A DNA stretch of 64,000 nucleotides from Saccharofermentans sp. (GCA_024688685.1 JAILDX010000017.1:92871-156870); one strand, 5' to 3'. Shown: positions 25,381 to 34,661, counted from the stretch's first letter. The notes: a model not told the origin generated them from the sequence alone. Numbers and translations: made by a program.

Positions 25381-25448
25381 TAATGCCTTCCGGGATTTCT
25401 TTTGCCGGAGGTGCGATAGCACCGAGGCATGAATCCCGGAAGGCATTA
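25381..25448. repeat. Long nested hairpin (17-bp perfect stem) just 3' of tRNA-Arg
   Basis: TAATGCCTTCCGGGATT (25381-25397) is perfectly inverted as AATCCCGGAAGGCATTA (25432-25448). The 34-base loop holds a second hairpin GGTGC-GATA-GCACC (25410-25423) and a TGCC/GGCA pair around it. No T run follows in either direction. It starts nine bases after the tRNA 3' end and may be an RNA processing or mobile REP-like element. Confidence 0.7.
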
Positions 25449-25457
25449 TGAGCGTCT

Positions 25458-25532
25458 TGGCACCCCCAGCAGGAATCGAACCCGCACCAACAGTACCGGA
25501 AACTGTAGTTCTATCCATTAAACTATGGAGGC
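25458..25532 (-). tRNA. tRNA-Arg (anticodon CCG)
   Basis: The minus strand folds into a complete cloverleaf of 75 bases with an encoded CCA end. The acceptor stem is GCCTCCA/TGGGGGT, the D stem GTTT/GAAC, the anticodon stem ACAGT/ACTGT with loop TTCCGGT, and the T arm GCGGG-TTCGATT-CCTGC. The anticodon CCG reads the arginine codon CGG. Confidence 0.95.
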
Positions 25533-25549
25533 ATTTATCAAGCTTCATT

Positions 25550-25558
25550 ATTATAGCA
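25550..25558 (-). promoter_or_regulatory. Extended -10 promoter of tRNA-Arg
   Basis: TGCTATAAT on the minus strand is a perfect extended -10 element, placed 18 bases before the mature tRNA 5' end. The same TCTGCTATAATAAT word is found upstream of glmU. Confidence 0.6.
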
Positions 25559-25817
25559 GAGTTGTTACGTCAAAAACAGAAAATAACATATAATCACCTC
25601 AACAATAAGTATTACAGATTTGCCGGATGTAAACGTCAGGCTGCAGGCAGGGAACTCAATTTACCACCCAACCAGCGCACCCCGGGTGGTCAAGTTGGGG
25701 TGAAATCAACCTAAAAAACAGCATAATTCACCTCAGTATAGTCACCTGGGGTGCACATAGCGGGTACCATTTTGACCACACCAACATCTTAACTTCTGAA
25801 CTATCCTCCCCCCACGC
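25559..25817. other. Intergenic region with GC-rich partial inverted repeats
   Basis: No gene is seen in these 259 bases. CACCCCGGGTGGT near 25679 and CACCTGGGGTG near 25747 are short palindromic words, and the two segments are imperfect inverted copies of each other. Their role is unknown. Confidence 0.35.
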
Positions 25818-25852
25818 AAAAAAGAGGCCGCCTTCAACAAGAAGACAGCCTC
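25818..25852 (-). terminator. Intrinsic terminator of the carboxyltransferase gene
   Basis: On the minus strand GAGGCTGTCTTC, a TTGTT loop and GAAGGCGGCCTC make a 12-bp stem with two G-T pairs, followed by TTTTTT. It is about 90 bases after the stop codon of the gene at 25941. Confidence 0.85.
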
Positions 25853-25877
25853 CGGAACTACACTTACACTAAGCTTA

Positions 25878-25917
25878 ACTAAACTATACTAAACTATACT
25901 AAACTATACTAAACTGA
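25878..25917. repeat. Four 10-bp tandem repeats (ACTAAACTAT)
   Basis: ACTAAACTAT is repeated three times exactly, with a fourth unit ACTAAACTGA, between the carboxyltransferase stop codon and its terminator. Related ACACTACACTAAAAC words flank it. It lies in the 3' untranslated part of that gene and looks like slippage. Confidence 0.7.
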
Positions 25918-25940
25918 ACTACACTACACTAAAACAAAAA

Positions 25941-27404
25941 TCAAAGCGGAATATTCCCGTGCTTTCTAATCGGCCTTACGTGCTTCAGGTTCTTGATCCT
26001 GCGGCAGTCCATCATTGCCTGGTAAAGCTTCTCGCGGGTCTCCTGGGGCTTGATGACCTCGTCGACGTACTCGCGGTCCATGGCGAACTTGTAGCCAACG
26101 ACATTCCTACGGTACTCTTCCTGCTTGTCCTTGATGAAGGCAGCGCGGTCTTCCTCGGGCATGGCCTTGATCTGTTTCGCGTAGAGGATCTCGACAGCGC
26201 CGGCCTCACCCATAACAGCGATCTGAGCGGAGGGCCAAGCCATAACGATGTCTGAACCCAGGTGCTTGCTGTTCATTGCGATATACGCGCCGCCAAAAGC
26301 CTTGCGGACGATGACATTGATCTTCGGAACTGTTGCCTCGGCAAAAGCATAGAGGAGCTTCGCACCGTGGCGAATGATGCCCTTGTACTCCTGATCTGAT
26401 CCGGGCATGTATCCGGGAACGTCTGTCAGGGTGATAACGGGGATATTGAACGAGTCGCAGAATCTTACAAAGCGGGCAGCCTTGTCTGATGTGTCGCAGT
26501 TCAGAACGCCTGCAAAAGATGAAGGGTCGTTTGCGACGACGCCGACTGTCATGCCATAGAGTTTTGCAAAACCGACGATGATCTCTGTTGCGAAGAAGGG
26601 CTGAACCTCCATGAAGGAATCGTCATCAAAGACATTCTCGATGAGCTTGTGCATATCGTAAGGAGCGTTGTCTCCCTCGGGCAACTCGAAATCGAACGGC
26701 ATAGCCTTCTTGTACGCATCCTTGTCCATGATGAGCATCTTCTGCCTGTTGTTTGAGGGCAGGATGCTGATGAGATAGCGGACTGACTTGAAGCACGATT
26801 CCTCATCGTAGTATCCGAAATGAGATACGCCGCTCTTCTCCATATGAGCCGTATATCCACCAAGAGCCTCAGCTGTGATGTCCTCACCTGTTACCTGCTT
26901 GATGACCTTGGGACCTGTGATATACATCTGACCGATGTTCTTGACCATAAAGATAAAGTCTGTAATTCCGGGAGAGTAGACAGCACCTCCGGCGCAGGGT
27001 CCTGTGATAACTGAGATCTGGGGGATAACACCTGACGCGCGTACATTGCGGTAGAAGATCTCTCCGTAACCTGCAAGGGCATCTACACCCTCCTGGATAC
27101 GGGCTCCGCCGGAGTCGTTGATCATGATAAACGGGCACTTCTTCTTGAAAGCAAAATCCTGAGCCTCAGCAATGTTCTTGCCCTGCTGAAGACCGAGAGA
27201 TCCGCCCTTGCATGTGAAGTCCTGTGCAGCGACAACGACCTGCTTTCCGGCAACCTTACCTGTTGCGCAGATGACGCCGTCACGCTTGCTCTCTTCTGTC
27301 AGTTCCTGATATTTGCCATCGTCAAAGATCTTCTCCAAACGCTCTATTGCGTGGAGTTTTCCCTTGGCGTGCTGCTTCTCATAGAGTTCATTTTTGTCAG
27401 ACAT
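25941..27404 (-). CDS. Acyl-CoA carboxyltransferase subunit (PccB/MmdA type)
   Basis: This 487-residue protein has the two crotonase-like halves of biotin-dependent carboxyltransferase beta chains. The N-terminal acyl-CoA site contains INDSGGARIQEGVDALAGYG (about residue 100) and ITGPCAGGAVYSPGITDFIF. The C-terminal carboxybiotin site contains TLTDVPGYMPGSDQEYKGII and IRKAFGGAYIAMNSKHLGSD. The ending RKHGNIPL is typical of propionyl-/methylmalonyl-CoA enzymes. The biotin carrier, biotin carboxylase and membrane decarboxylase subunits are not nearby, so the complex is encoded elsewhere. It starts 39 bases after mfd on the same strand, with GGAGGAAGG upstream. Confidence 0.88.
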   Translation of the reverse strand: MSDKNELYEKQHAKGKLHAIERLEKIFDDGKYQELTEESKRDGVICATGKVAGKQVVVAAQDFTCKGGSLGLQQGKNIAEAQDFAFKKKCPFIMINDSGGARIQEGVDALAGYGEIFYRNVRASGVIPQISVITGPCAGGAVYSPGITDFIFMVKNIGQMYITGPKVIKQVTGEDITAEALGGYTAHMEKSGVSHFGYYDEESCFKSVRYLISILPSNNRQKMLIMDKDAYKKAMPFDFELPEGDNAPYDMHKLIENVFDDDSFMEVQPFFATEIIVGFAKLYGMTVGVVANDPSSFAGVLNCDTSDKAARFVRFCDSFNIPVITLTDVPGYMPGSDQEYKGIIRHGAKLLYAFAEATVPKINVIVRKAFGGAYIAMNSKHLGSDIVMAWPSAQIAVMGEAGAVEILYAKQIKAMPEEDRAAFIKDKQEEYRRNVVGYKFAMDREYVDEVIKPQETREKLYQAMMDCRRIKNLKHVRPIRKHGNIPL

Positions 27405-27443
27405 TAAGCCTTCCTCCGAAAAATACTTGGATTATCAAAGTAT

Positions 27444-30400
27444 TTATACCACAGATTTGTTCTCAGATAAAATACAAAGTATACGAATAACTTCTTCTAT
27501 CGTTAGTTCATTCTGCACAGAAACGGGCTTATAAACGAGTTCGGTCTCCCTGACAGCGTCTATCCTGACGCGTTCCGACATCTTCGGATCGCTCATCAGA
27601 GTGCTTATCGACTTCATATCTATCGGCTTTGAAGGGTCAAAGATCATTCGGACTCCGGTGTTCTTGATATCCACCTTTCTGAATCCGAGCAGCGCAGCCA
27701 TATGACGGATTACCGATATGCCTGCGAGCATACCGACCTGCCTCGGCGGATCTCCGAATCTGTCCGTAACCTCATCGAGAAGGTCATCATATTCTTCCTT
27801 GTCAGCGACATCAGATATCTTCCTGTAAATGATCATCCTGTCACTCTCATTGACGATATAACCGGACGGGATATGGCACTCGAAATCGATGCTGACAGGG
27901 ACCTCAGGAGCACGCTCCGCAATCTCTTCCCCGCCTTCCTTCTTGAGCCTGAAGATCTCTTCGTCGAGCATCCTGCAGTAAAGCTCATATCCGATGGCCT
28001 CCATCATGCCGTGCTGTTCAGCGCCCAGAAGGCTTCCGGCACCGCGGACCTCGAGGTCTCGCATTGCTATCTTTACGCCCGAGCCGAGCTCGGTAAACTC
28101 CCTGATTGCTTCAAGTCTCTTTGCCGCATCTTCCTTAAGTATCTTGTCCGGATCATACGTGATATATGCGTATGCCTGCCTGTCAGATCTGCCTACACGC
28201 CCCTTTATCTGATAGAGCTGCGCCAGACCGAATCTGTCTGCATCCTCAACGATAAGCGTGTTGACATTCGGCATGTCCACGCCGTTCTCGATGATCGTCG
28301 TGCAGACGAGGATGTCGTATTTACCGGCCGCAAAATCCATTATGATCTGCTCTAATTCCTGCTCATTCATCTTGCCGTGCGCATAGATCACCCTGACTCC
28401 CGGCATCTTCTCCGCAAGTCTCTGCGTAACAGTATCTATATTGCGGATGGCATTGTGGAGATAGAACACCTGACCGCCTCTTCCGATCTCCCTGAGGCAT
28501 GCCTGGATGACGATATCGTCGTCGTACTCCATTACATACGTCTGCACTGCCCTTCTGTTTATCGGCGCCTCCTCGATCATGGAGATGTCCCTGATACCCG
28601 AAAGTGACATATGGAGAGTTCTCGGAATCGGCGTCGCGGATAAAGAGAGAACATCGATATTCTTACGTATATTCTTTATCTTCTCCTTGTGATTAACACC
28701 AAACCTCTGCTCCTCATCTATTACGAGAAGTCCCAGATCCTTAAAGACGATATCCTCCGACAGCGCCCTGTGCGTGCCGATGATGATATCCGCCTTGCCG
28801 CTCTTGATCATAGATATATTCGTCTTTAGCTTTGCCGCGGGAACAAATCTGGACAGGAGAACGATGCTGACCGGAAGTGATCCGCAGCGTCTTATCATAG
28901 TCTCGTAATGCTGCTGCGCCAGAAGTGTCGTCGGGGCGATCATAACCGCCTGTTTTCCGCTCATGACACACTTGATCATCGCCCTCATTGCGACCTCAGT
29001 CTTACCGAAACCGACATCGCCGCAAAGGAGTCTGTCCATCGGTCTCTTGCTCTCCATGTCGTGCTTGATCTCATTTATCGCGCGGATCTGATCCTCCGTC
29101 TCAACAAACGGGAATGCTTCCTCGAAAGCCTTCTGCTCCTCACTGTCAGGGAAATGCTCGAACCCCTCCGTCGCATCGCGGACAGCATAGAGACTGAGCA
29201 GATCGTACGCAGTCTTCTTGATGCTTCTCTGTGCTTTCTCGACCTTGTTTGTCCAATCGCTTCCGCCCAGCTTTGACAGCTTCGGTTCCTTATCACCCGG
29301 ACCTATATACTTCTGCAGAAGATCCATACGCTCAGGAACGAGATAGACTATCTGATCCTTCGCATAAACTATCTTCAGGAAATCCCTCGTTTCCTTGTCG
29401 ACCTTGCGGCTCTCTATACCCTCATATCTTCCGATTCCGTAATCATCATGAACGACATAATCACCGACCTTGATCTCACCGATAAACGTAAGTCTGGCTG
29501 AGTTCTTTTTCTTCGGCTTTGTAATGCGTCCCTGACCAAAAAGATCCTGCTCGCCGAAGACCGATATTCCAAGCGCCGGATATGTAAAGCCGGTGCGGAT
29601 CGAAGGCATCAGTAACTCGGGATAGCAGCTTCGTTCCGCCAGTTCCTTCCTGAGGTCCTCAGCTCTCGTGCTCTCACCGATAAAGAAGAAGAGACGCCTT
29701 TCTTTATTATCATTATCTAACTTGATAAGGTCAGCGAGCTCATCTATGCGCCTGTTATAACTCTCCTGCGGGAAACCCGTCAGCGAACACGCGATCCCGC
29801 CTGCAAAACCGGACCCGAAACACGACACTGCGATCGCTTCACCGCGGTCTAACCTTCTCATGATATTGCTCTTCTCAAACACGGAGTTCCTTGCCGAGAA
29901 GGGGGCCATTCCCACCTCAGAGGAGTTCTGGCACCTCAGTGCGTACTCTGCCTGATACATGCCCATTCTCTTGTCGGTCTCAGACAGTTCGGACAGGAAA
30001 AGAACGCTGTCGGTGAACGGGTAGTCCAGGATGGAACATGTGTACTTTACCGCGCAGGATATCCATTTCGCAAAACCGGTAACACGCATCCCCTGCTTTA
30101 TCGCCTCGGAATCCTTGCGGGCGTTCTCCCTCAGGAGTCTCGCCACCTTGACCGCCTCACCTTTGCCGGACATGCGCGAGATCTCAGTCTCGGCCTGGTT
30201 CATTATCTGTTCCGCTGCGTATTCCCTCTCATCTTCCGCGATGAAAAACTCCGTCGCAGGACAGATGGTTACGGTCTTTATCGAATCGGATGAACGCTGC
30301 GTGTCGGGATCAAAGATCTTGATCTGGTCAACTTCGTCATCAAAAAAACTGATCCTGACAGGCTGTTCCATATCGGGCGGAAAGACGTCAACGATATCGC

Positions 30401-30938
30401 CTCGCCAGGAGAATTCGCCTTTGACGCTTACGCTGCTGACGCGCTCATATCCCGCCTCCGAGAGCCTGTTGCTCAGATTGGATGGACCCTCCACGCTGCC
30501 GAGCTCAAACTCGATGCATCTCTTCTGAATATCGCTTGATAAAGGTATCTTATTTATTAGTGTCTCGCCGGGAAGAATGACAGCACCGTAATTGCCGGAT
30601 GCGATCCTTGACAACGCCGCGATCCTCTCTATCTCATCATCTCTGGAACCTGCGAATGCCGAAACAAGCGTGAGCATAGACGGCGGCAGAATAACTACCT
30701 CCCCATCGACATAGGGCTTTACGGAATCTGCCATCTCTCTTGCCCGCAGAGCATCGGGAACGATGATCACCGGTTTCTTCCCGAGTTTATTAGCAAGTGC
30801 GCAGATAACGAAACCCTTCTGCTCTTCACACAGCCCGCGTATATTCAGATGAACACCGGGCCTTATCTTTCCTGCCGCCTCCATAAGCGCATGATCTTTG
30901 CTTATCAGGCTCAGCAGGTGTTTTGTTATATCATTCAT
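27444..30938 (-). CDS. mfd: Transcription-repair coupling factor Mfd
   Basis: This 1164-residue DNA translocase removes stalled RNA polymerase and recruits UvrA. It has the UvrB-like N-terminal modules, the RNA polymerase-interaction domain (KVGDYVVHDDYGIGRYEGI, about residue 490) and the helicase core (LLCGDVGFGKTEVAMRAM Walker A; VIDEEQRFGV; SATPIPRTLHMSL; TTIIENGVDMPNVNTLI; GRVGRSDRQAYAY). A TRCF C-terminal domain (VSIDFECHIPSGYI) ends it. The length is normal. The start overlaps the pth stop by 8 bases, in the common glmU-pth-mfd order. Confidence 0.97.
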   Translation of the reverse strand: MNDITKHLLSLISKDHALMEAAGKIRPGVHLNIRGLCEEQKGFVICALANKLGKKPVIIVPDALRAREMADSVKPYVDGEVVILPPSMLTLVSAFAGSRDDEIERIAALSRIASGNYGAVILPGETLINKIPLSSDIQKRCIEFELGSVEGPSNLSNRLSEAGYERVSSVSVKGEFSWRGDIVDVFPPDMEQPVRISFFDDEVDQIKIFDPDTQRSSDSIKTVTICPATEFFIAEDEREYAAEQIMNQAETEISRMSGKGEAVKVARLLRENARKDSEAIKQGMRVTGFAKWISCAVKYTCSILDYPFTDSVLFLSELSETDKRMGMYQAEYALRCQNSSEVGMAPFSARNSVFEKSNIMRRLDRGEAIAVSCFGSGFAGGIACSLTGFPQESYNRRIDELADLIKLDNDNKERRLFFFIGESTRAEDLRKELAERSCYPELLMPSIRTGFTYPALGISVFGEQDLFGQGRITKPKKKNSARLTFIGEIKVGDYVVHDDYGIGRYEGIESRKVDKETRDFLKIVYAKDQIVYLVPERMDLLQKYIGPGDKEPKLSKLGGSDWTNKVEKAQRSIKKTAYDLLSLYAVRDATEGFEHFPDSEEQKAFEEAFPFVETEDQIRAINEIKHDMESKRPMDRLLCGDVGFGKTEVAMRAMIKCVMSGKQAVMIAPTTLLAQQHYETMIRRCGSLPVSIVLLSRFVPAAKLKTNISMIKSGKADIIIGTHRALSEDIVFKDLGLLVIDEEQRFGVNHKEKIKNIRKNIDVLSLSATPIPRTLHMSLSGIRDISMIEEAPINRRAVQTYVMEYDDDIVIQACLREIGRGGQVFYLHNAIRNIDTVTQRLAEKMPGVRVIYAHGKMNEQELEQIIMDFAAGKYDILVCTTIIENGVDMPNVNTLIVEDADRFGLAQLYQIKGRVGRSDRQAYAYITYDPDKILKEDAAKRLEAIREFTELGSGVKIAMRDLEVRGAGSLLGAEQHGMMEAIGYELYCRMLDEEIFRLKKEGGEEIAERAPEVPVSIDFECHIPSGYIVNESDRMIIYRKISDVADKEEYDDLLDEVTDRFGDPPRQVGMLAGISVIRHMAALLGFRKVDIKNTGVRMIFDPSKPIDMKSISTLMSDPKMSERVRIDAVRETELVYKPVSVQNELTIEEVIRILCILSENKSVV

Positions 30939-31467
30939 ATTTTCCTTTGATAATATCCTTTACGGCTTCCACTGCCGCTTCAAAAGATTCAAATACTTCT
31001 ACCCTCTGATCTTCAGGGACGTTGCTCAGAACATAATCCACCAGATCCCAGTGCTCGGGAACAGGACCTGTACCGATCCTGACTCTCGGGAACTCTGTTG
31101 TTCCCAGCTGCTCAATGATGGACTTCATTCCGTTATGTGTTCCTGCGGAACCCTTTGTCCTCACGCGGATCTTGCCGCGGGCGATATCGATGTCGTCGTA
31201 GATGACTATTATGTGCGACGGTTCTGCCTTGAAGAACCTGGCAGCCTGGGATACCGATATACCCGACAGGTTCATATAGGTAAAAGGCTTGAGTAGAACG
31301 ACATCCTCCCCTTCTATCTTGCCCTTTCCGTATTCGCCTTCGAACTTGGACTTGCCGATAGTGATACCGGTCTTCTCAGCCAGAAGATCAATGGCGAGAA
31401 AACCCATATTGTGCCACGTCTTATAGTACTTGGTGCCGGGATTGCCTAATCCGACGATCAGCCACAT
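30931..31467 (-). CDS. pth: Peptidyl-tRNA hydrolase
   Basis: This 178-residue enzyme frees tRNAs from prematurely released peptidyl-tRNA. It shows LIVGLGNPGTKYYKTWHNMG (catalytic His at about residue 20 and Asn), KPFTYMNLSG, IVIYDDIDIARGKIRV (catalytic Asp about 94) and GSAGTHNGMKSIIEQLG. It has one base between its start and the glmU stop and overlaps mfd at its end. Confidence 0.96.
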   Translation of the reverse strand: MWLIVGLGNPGTKYYKTWHNMGFLAIDLLAEKTGITIGKSKFEGEYGKGKIEGEDVVLLKPFTYMNLSGISVSQAARFFKAEPSHIIVIYDDIDIARGKIRVRTKGSAGTHNGMKSIIEQLGTTEFPRVRIGTGPVPEHWDLVDYVLSNVPEDQRVEVFESFEAAVEAVKDIIKGKYE

Positions 31468-31468
31468 A

Positions 31469-32878
31469 TCAGACCTCCGAACGCTTGTCGTCCAGCCTGA
31501 TGTAGTTTGCTCCTCTCATGCGGCTCTTCTTGGCAACCCACTCCTCCTTGTTGACCTGCTTGGATCTTCCGATACCGAGTCCAAGGGGCGGAACATCTTC
31601 CGTGATAGTGGAGCCTGCAGCGATGTAGCTGTCCTTGCCGAGAACGACAGAGGATACGATATTCGAATTGCCTCCGATAAATACGTTGTCCTCGATAGTG
31701 CATCCGACCTTGTCCTGACCGTCGAAGTTACAGGTAATCGTACCGCATCCGAAGTTAACGTTCTTGCCGACCGTGGAATCGCCTACATATGTAAGGTGTC
31801 TTGCACGTGTATATTCATCGATCTTTGAGTTCTTGACCTCAACGTATGCACCGATCGTGACATGATCCTTGATGACCGTGTCAGGTCTGATGTGAGAGAA
31901 GGGTCCGATACGGCAGTCAGATCCGATGACGCTGTGAGAAGCGATGGAGGAATCGATCGTCGTGTCATCACCTACGGTGACGTTATCAAGTCTTGTGTTC
32001 TCACCGATGATACAGTTCTCACCGATGACTGTCTCGCCCATCAGAGTGGAGCCGGGAAGGATTACCGTATCCCTTCCGATCTTGACCTGGTGGTGAACCC
32101 ATGTGGAGTTCATATCGAGGAACTGAACACCTTCCGCCATATGACGGGCGATGATCCTTCTGTTCATAAGCTTTGTTGCCTCATAGAGCTGCTTACGGTC
32201 ATTGATTCCCCTCGTGTCATCGAAATCGCAGATCGCAACACCCACCTTGTGTCCGTCGCCGATCAGTATTCCGATAGTATCTGTAAGGTAATACTCCTTC
32301 TGTGCATTCTCTGCGCCGAGTCTTCCCAGAGCCGAGAGGAGCAGCGGAGTGCTGAATACATACATTGAGGAATTGATCTCTCTGATCTTGAGTTCTTCCT
32401 CTGTGCAGTCCCTGTGCTCAACGATCTTGATGACGTTGCCGTTCTCATCCCTTACGAGTCTTCCGTATCCTGCAGGGTCCTCTGCAACAGCCGAAACAAC
32501 AGTAGCTGCGTATCCGCCCTCTGCCGTCATGTCGATTGCCTTCCTGATCGTCTCAGATGTTACCATCGGGCAGTCGCCGGGGAGAACGATGACGTATCCG
32601 TCTCTTCCCTCAAGAAAAGGAGCCGCCTGCATAACTGCGTGTCCGGTTCCGAGTCTCTTCTCCTGGAAAGCATAAGCAACATGCTCACCGAGAATATTCC
32701 TTATCTCCTCCTGCTGGTCTCCTACAACATAAACCTGATCACTGCATCCGGCCTCGAAAAGGGCATCCGAAACCCACTTGATAATTGGCTTGCCTGCCAC
32801 CTGAAAAACAACTTTGGAATGATTTGACTTCATTCTCGTGCTCTTGCCTGCCGCCATTACTACAGCACATATTTCCAT
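31469..32878 (-). CDS. glmU: Bifunctional GlcNAc-1-phosphate uridyltransferase / glucosamine-1-phosphate acetyltransferase
   Basis: This 469-residue enzyme makes UDP-GlcNAc for peptidoglycan. The N-terminal uridyltransferase has VVMAAGKSTRMKSNHSKVV and VLPGDCPMV. The C-terminal left-handed beta helix of hexapeptide repeats runs from about residue 255 (VKIGRDTVILPGSTLMGETV) and contains TYVGDSTVGKNVNFGCGTIT. It is the first gene of glmU-pth-mfd. The ATG has AAAGGA about 12 bases upstream and an extended -10 promoter lies at 32925-32933. Confidence 0.96.
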   Translation of the reverse strand: MEICAVVMAAGKSTRMKSNHSKVVFQVAGKPIIKWVSDALFEAGCSDQVYVVGDQQEEIRNILGEHVAYAFQEKRLGTGHAVMQAAPFLEGRDGYVIVLPGDCPMVTSETIRKAIDMTAEGGYAATVVSAVAEDPAGYGRLVRDENGNVIKIVEHRDCTEEELKIREINSSMYVFSTPLLLSALGRLGAENAQKEYYLTDTIGILIGDGHKVGVAICDFDDTRGINDRKQLYEATKLMNRRIIARHMAEGVQFLDMNSTWVHHQVKIGRDTVILPGSTLMGETVIGENCIIGENTRLDNVTVGDDTTIDSSIASHSVIGSDCRIGPFSHIRPDTVIKDHVTIGAYVEVKNSKIDEYTRARHLTYVGDSTVGKNVNFGCGTITCNFDGQDKVGCTIEDNVFIGGNSNIVSSVVLGKDSYIAAGSTITEDVPPLGLGIGRSKQVNKEEWVAKKSRMRGANYIRLDDKRSEV

Positions 32879-32924
32879 ATATTAAAGATATCCTTTCACA
32901 TCTGGTGAATTTTAACCGCGTATT

Positions 32925-32933
32925 ATTATAGCA
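32925..32933 (-). promoter_or_regulatory. Extended -10 promoter of glmU operon
   Basis: TGCTATAAT on the minus strand, followed by AATACGCGG, is an extended -10 element 47 bases before the glmU start. It shares TCTGCTATAATAAT with the tRNA-Arg promoter. Confidence 0.6.
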
Positions 32934-32993
32934 GAAAAGATGTATAATTATTAGGACAATTAGGCAATTTTGGAAGAGAGGATGGGATCATTT

Positions 32994-33872
32994 ATGTCCC
33001 GACGTTTTTTTGTATATACAGTGATTTCAATATCTTTGGGCCTGCTGATGCTTACTGCTGCAGCCGGCTGCGATCTTACATCTCCGGATGAGATAGAAGA
33101 CGGGAACGATTCAGTATCCGTCATCGCAACGGTCACCTTCGAGACAACGCCGACTCCGACGCTTTCCCCTACTCCGACCATTTCGCCAACGCCCACACCG
33201 TCTCCCACGCCCGTCCCCACATATGTGGAGGCTACGCTCAAGACTGTGAAGTGGTATAACGGTTTCGTTGATCCCAGGTCTGTCCGTGCCACGGTCGTGA
33301 CAGATCCTGATGATTACGCCGTTCTCGTAAACAAGTATTACACTCTGACTTCTGAATATGTTCCTTACGATCTGGTCGATGTGCCTTATTCGAAGAACCA
33401 GAAGCTACGTCAGATCGCTGCGGATGCGTACCTCGAGCTGTACGATGCATGTATGGAGGCGACCGGTCAGGGACTCTATCTTGTTTCGGGATACAGGAGT
33501 TTTTCAACGCAGAGAGCTCTCTTCACGCGCGCCATCAATAACAGAGGCGTTAAGTTTGCAGTCAAGCGCAACGCATACCAGGGCAGGTCAGAGCACCAGC
33601 TCGGTCTCGCGCTCGATCTGTGTCCGGCAGGACAGACAGTTTATACGGATGATTTCGGTTCGACAACGGTAGGCCAGTGGGTCAACGAGAACTGTCACCG
33701 TTACGGATTTATCAGGCGTTATACAGCCGATTTCATCAACGAGACAGGCTACGATGACGAGGCATGGCACTACAGGTATGTCGGAGAGGAACTCGCGACA
33801 TATCTCCACGAGAACAATATGTCTCTCGAGGCCTATTACGGCAGATGCCAGATCCTTCCCGACGACGAGTAG
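32994..33872 (+). CDS. Lipoprotein D,D-carboxypeptidase, VanY/DdcB family (peptidase M15)
   Basis: The mature enzyme is a zinc peptidase trimming peptidoglycan stem peptides outside the cell. A signal peptide ends in a lipobox (LTAAAGCD). A Thr-Pro linker follows (repeats of PTPTLSPTPT-type words), then the M15B core with YLVSGYRSFSTQRALF, GRSEHQLGLALDLC (zinc His and Asp) and YDDEAWHYRYVG (third ligand His and catalytic Glu). The protein has 292 residues from the ATG at 32994; ATG 32982 is a close alternative because GAGAGG lies between them. It is monocistronic, between glmU and the ribU riboswitch. Confidence 0.88.
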   Translation: MSRRFFVYTVISISLGLLMLTAAAGCDLTSPDEIEDGNDSVSVIATVTFETTPTPTLSPTPTISPTPTPSPTPVPTYVEATLKTVKWYNGFVDPRSVRATVVTDPDDYAVLVNKYYTLTSEYVPYDLVDVPYSKNQKLRQIAADAYLELYDACMEATGQGLYLVSGYRSFSTQRALFTRAINNRGVKFAVKRNAYQGRSEHQLGLALDLCPAGQTVYTDDFGSTTVGQWVNENCHRYGFIRRYTADFINETGYDDEAWHYRYVGEELATYLHENNMSLEAYYGRCQILPDDE

Positions 33873-33900
33873 ACAAATCTATTCCTTAGGCATATAATCA

Positions 33901-34025
33901 CTTTTGTTCCAAGGCGGGGCGCAATTCCCCGACCGGCGGTTATAGCCCGCAACTCCTGCAAAATATTACGGCAGGACTGACGCAGTGAGATTCTGCGGCC
34001 GACGGTAAAGTCCGGATGAAAGGAG
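33901..34025 (+). promoter_or_regulatory. FMN riboswitch (RFN element)
   Basis: The conserved RFN core is present: AAGGCGGGGCGCAATTCCCC, GACCGGCGGTTATAGCCCGC, a variable stem, GCAGTGAGATTCTGCGGCC and GACGGTAAAGTCCGGATGAA. The closing helix P1 pairs CTTTTGTTCC (33901-33910) with GGATGAAAGG (34014-34023). The AAAGGAG ribosome binding site of ribU overlaps the 3' strand of P1, so FMN binding should hide it and shut down translation. Confidence 0.95.
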
Positions 34026-34031
34026 TTTTTT

Positions 34032-34661
34032 ATGCCTGAACAATTAGATCCCAACAAGAGAAAAAAACAGAACCGCCGTATCGCATCGGCAGCTATCCTG
34101 ACAGCTCTCGCTGTTATCCTCATGTATCTTGAGATAGCACTTCCCTTTATGCCGCCGTTCCTCAAGTTCGACTTTTCCGAGATACCGGTTCTCGTAGGTT
34201 CGTTTGCATTAGGCCCTGCTTACGGCGTTATCATCGAGCTTCTGAAGAACCTTATCCATCTTCCCGTATCCGCAACATCCGGTATCGGCGAGTTGTCCAA
34301 CTTCCTCACGGGAAGCATTTACGTTTTCAGCGCCGGCATGATCTACAACAAGATCAGAACAAGAAAGGGCGCGATAATCTCGATGCTCAGTGCGACGGCT
34401 GCCCTCACGCTTGCCGCTATCCCGCTGAACTATTTCGTGACACTTCCCCTGTATGGAAGCGTCCTCGGATTCACGACAGAGGGCATCGTCAATATGTGCC
34501 TTTCTGTAAACTCCCTCATAAAAGACAAATGGACACTCATCCTTTGGGGATTCGTGCCATTCAATCTGTTCAAGGGTATTGCGGTTGCTTTCGTGACGTT
34601 CTGGATCTACAAGCCGATATCGAAGCTTATTAACAAGACTTACGAGCAAACGAAGATATGA
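34032..34661 (+). CDS. ribU: Riboflavin ECF transporter substrate-binding subunit RibU
   Basis: This 209-residue membrane protein has six helices and the RibU words ILTALAVILMYLEIALP, KFDFSEIPVLVGSFALGP and GVIIELLKNLIHLPVSAT. It is the S component that binds riboflavin and works with a shared energising module (EcfAA'T) encoded elsewhere. The FMN riboswitch directly upstream confirms the substrate. The last 32 bases overlap the convergent esterase gene. Confidence 0.95.
   Translation: MPEQLDPNKRKKQNRRIASAAILTALAVILMYLEIALPFMPPFLKFDFSEIPVLVGSFALGPAYGVIIELLKNLIHLPVSATSGIGELSNFLTGSIYVFSAGMIYNKIRTRKGAIISMLSATAALTLAAIPLNYFVTLPLYGSVLGFTTEGIVNMCLSVNSLIKDKWTLILWGFVPFNLFKGIAVAFVTFWIYKPISKLINKTYEQTKI

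Noticed and set aside
25878..25917. 10-bp tandem repeats considered as a CRISPR fragment
   Set aside because: There are no spacers, the unit is far too short, and no cas gene is near; simple slippage explains it.
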